This document shows positions 62,703-64,000 of a DNA stretch of 64,000 nucleotides, in pieces. The position numbers and the translations under genes are program-made. Positions within the stretch are counted from its first letter, which is position 1. Every line of letters starts with the position of its first letter. The notes beneath the pieces are model-generated. The model searched no databases. It was not told the origin of the DNA and saw nothing but the letters and a program-made list of their open reading frames with translations. This DNA is from Lysobacteraceae bacterium (GTDB lineage: Bacteria; Pseudomonadota; Gammaproteobacteria; Xanthomonadales; Xanthomonadaceae). The stretch spans positions 310,001 through 374,000 of the forward strand of contig JAEUPQ010000026.1 of the NCBI GenBank assembly GCA_016789405.1. Direction: 5' to 3'.

Positions 62703-63422
62703 TCAGAACTTCTCGCCCACCGGCAGGTAGCGCCACATGCCTTCGGGCATCTTCGCCAGCGAGATCCTGCCGATGCGCAGGCGTCGCATGGCCACGACCT
62801 GCAGGCCGACCTGCGCGCACATGTCGCGGATCTGCCCGGGCTCAACGCGCTTGATCGCGAAGCGCAGGCGGAATTCGTTCTGCCAGCTCACCTTGCAAGG
62901 CGGCAGTTCGCGACCGCGATAGCTCAGGCCATGGTTGAGGCGAAGCAGGCCGTAGGGGCCGATTTCACCGGCCACCTCGACGACGAATTCCTGTTCGATC
63001 TGGTCGGCATCCTCGGTCAGACGACGCCAGACGCGGCCGTCCTGGCTCAGCACGATCAGTCCGCTGGCCTCAGCGTCCAGAGGCACCAGTGGCGTGAGCC
63101 GATGGAAGTGTCGCTGCAGCAGGCGCATGCCGCTGGGATCCTCCGCCCAGCGCGTATGGGTGGTCGCCAATGCGGACACGGGGCTGCCGGGGCGGAATGC
63201 GTCGAAGCCGGCCGGCTTGTGCAGCAGCAGCGTGGCCGGCTCCGGCGTTTCCAGCACCGCATCCGGATGCAGTTCGACGCGTTCGTCCGTCACCGGATGC
63301 TGCGGCAGTTCGACGACCTTGCCGTCCACGGACACCCAGCCGCCTTCGATGTACGCGTCGGCATCGGCGCGCGAGCAGCCGAGCAGTTCGGAAACGCGTT
63401 TGGAGAGGCGGGTGGTGGACAT
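62703..63422 (-). CDS. RsuA/RluF-family RNA pseudouridine synthase
   Basis: 239 residues: N-terminal S4 domain (RLSKRVSELLGCSRADADAYIEGGWVSVDGKVV), then LLLHKPAGFDAF and the catalytic PLDAEASGLIVLSQDGRVWRRLT with the conserved Asp. The nearest functional types are RluF (23S rRNA U2604) and related S4 synthases; the usual RLDxxTxGL motif is altered to PLDAEASGL but the Asp is kept. It isomerises a uridine in rRNA, site not certain. Confidence 0.88.
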   Translation of the reverse strand: MSTTRLSKRVSELLGCSRADADAYIEGGWVSVDGKVVELPQHPVTDERVELHPDAVLETPEPATLLLHKPAGFDAFRPGSPVSALATTHTRWAEDPSGMRLLQRHFHRLTPLVPLDAEASGLIVLSQDGRVWRRLTEDADQIEQEFVVEVAGEIGPYGLLRLNHGLSYRGRELPPCKVSWQNEFRLRFAIKRVEPGQIRDMCAQVGLQVVAMRRLRIGRISLAKMPEGMWRYLPVGEKF

Positions 63423-63477
63423 GATGAAGAGACTCGTTGGGTGGGAGGTGTGGATGCGATTCCGGACTTGGGGGGCA

Positions 63478-64000
63478 TCACTGAAGCGGGTTGTGCTTCC
63501 AGCACGGCGATGGGATCAGGTCGATGCCGTGGTGCTTCAAGCCGGCATGCATGAGGTCGATCTCGCTCGTTGCAGTGGAAAGGGCGCGAACGGCCGCATC
63601 CTCGGCCTCCGCGGTTGGCGGCTCCAGCGACAGCAGCTGCCACTGCCCCATCTGCCATTGGATGAGGCGACGACGCGCTTCGATCGCTTCGCGCGCGGCG
63701 TCGTCGTCGGCAGATCGAGCCAGAATGGCCAGTCCAATCGCATGCGCGATCAAGGTGTCGGACCGGTCCGCAAACAGTTCGCCAAGATGCTGGCAATCCT
63801 TCCGTCGCTCACGGGTTCGAGTCAGTGCATCGCCCCGGCAGGCATTCATGGCGTCGACGAATCTCGGGAATTCGATCATGAAGACGCCAACCGTGGCGGC
63901 ATAACGGCGCAAGGTCGAAACCTCGCCTTCCAGCAGGATGCTGGCCTGCTCGGAATCCGGTGGATGACGTTCGAAGGCGTCAACCACGACACGCAGCTGT
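63478..64000 (-). CDS. Hypothetical helical protein, 5' truncated by window edge
   Basis: The frame stays open to the right edge, so the N-terminus is outside. The visible part is helical and rich in Ala, Glu and Arg (LLEGEVSTLRRYAATVGVFMIEFPRFVDAM, AIEARRRLIQWQMGQWQLL), ending GIDLIPSPCWKHNPLQ. A GTG at 63987 is a possible but unproved start. No family recognised. Confidence 0.6.
   Translation of the reverse strand, partial: QLRVVVDAFERHPPDSEQASILLEGEVSTLRRYAATVGVFMIEFPRFVDAMNACRGDALTRTRERRKDCQHLGELFADRSDTLIAHAIGLAILARSADDDAAREAIEARRRLIQWQMGQWQLLSLEPPTAEAEDAAVRALSTATSEIDLMHAGLKHHGIDLIPSPCWKHNPLQ

Overview
The window is GC-rich, densely packed gammaproteobacterial chromosome. Gene content points to Xanthomonadales (Lysobacteraceae or a close relative): a split leucine/isovalerate degradation locus, feoA-feoB followed by a DUF6587 gene, an OmpP1/FadL porin, DUF1820, DUF6164 and PA2169-type proteins, and xanthomonad-style GC-rich intergenic hairpins. 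I saw no rRNA, tRNA or CRISPR array. Species cannot be assigned from the sequence alone.

Layout. 1-4.6 kb: 3' part of a membrane-linked M1 aminopeptidase, DUF1820, a rhomboid protease and FadL. 4.6-13.8 kb (minus): one long, mostly translation-coupled operon running methylglutaconyl-CoA hydratase, VOC protein, cupin, methylcrotonyl-CoA carboxylase alpha, two paralogous lipoproteins, HMG-CoA lyase, a PAS-GGDEF-EAL protein and a GNAT enzyme. 13.9-16.4 kb: Fur-type site and feoA-feoB-DUF6587. 16.4-25.1 kb (minus): zinc-ribbon protein and bactofilin, an HscC-type Hsp70 with two membrane J-domain partners, an SDR and methylcrotonyl-CoA carboxylase beta. 25.2-28.1 kb: three Ala-rich lipoproteins and a thiolase. 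28.3-33.4 kb: a DesK/LuxR-type two-component pair, a membrane protein, isovaleryl-CoA dehydrogenase and leucine dehydrogenase. Together the window encodes most of leucine catabolism from leucine to acetyl-CoA plus acetoacetate; the branched-chain 2-oxoacid dehydrogenase is not here. 33.7-37.0 kb: cupredoxin-like protein, a receptor with no output domain, DUF3034 and a secreted truncated globin. 37.0-43.5 kb: a Sel1/2OG oxygenase coupled to a phospholipase D protein, and a fused acyl-CoA mutase (IcmF) carrying an in-frame GC-rich repeat.

43.5-51.3 kb is an accessory island. It opens with an AT-richer AAA ATPase plus DUF4276 (Toprim-like) pair resembling an anti-phage module. Five copies (four near-complete, one truncated) of a roughly 340-390 bp module follow. 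Each near-complete copy has a 13-bp perfect inverted repeat, a Shine-Dalgarno, a 62-63 codon gene whose pattern resembles a ribbon-helix-helix protein, and usually a terminator hairpin. Between copies lie different, unrelated cargo genes, nearly all in the same orientation, and the array ends at a broken IS3-type transposase gene. This cassette-like array is the most novel feature of the window.

51.4-64 kb: mostly small stress, lipoprotein and hypothetical genes, a TrmY-like SPOUT methyltransferase, an SPFH/zinc-ribbon/small membrane protein operon, a membrane-anchored zinc protease, an RluF/RsuA-type pseudouridine synthase and a gene running off the right edge.
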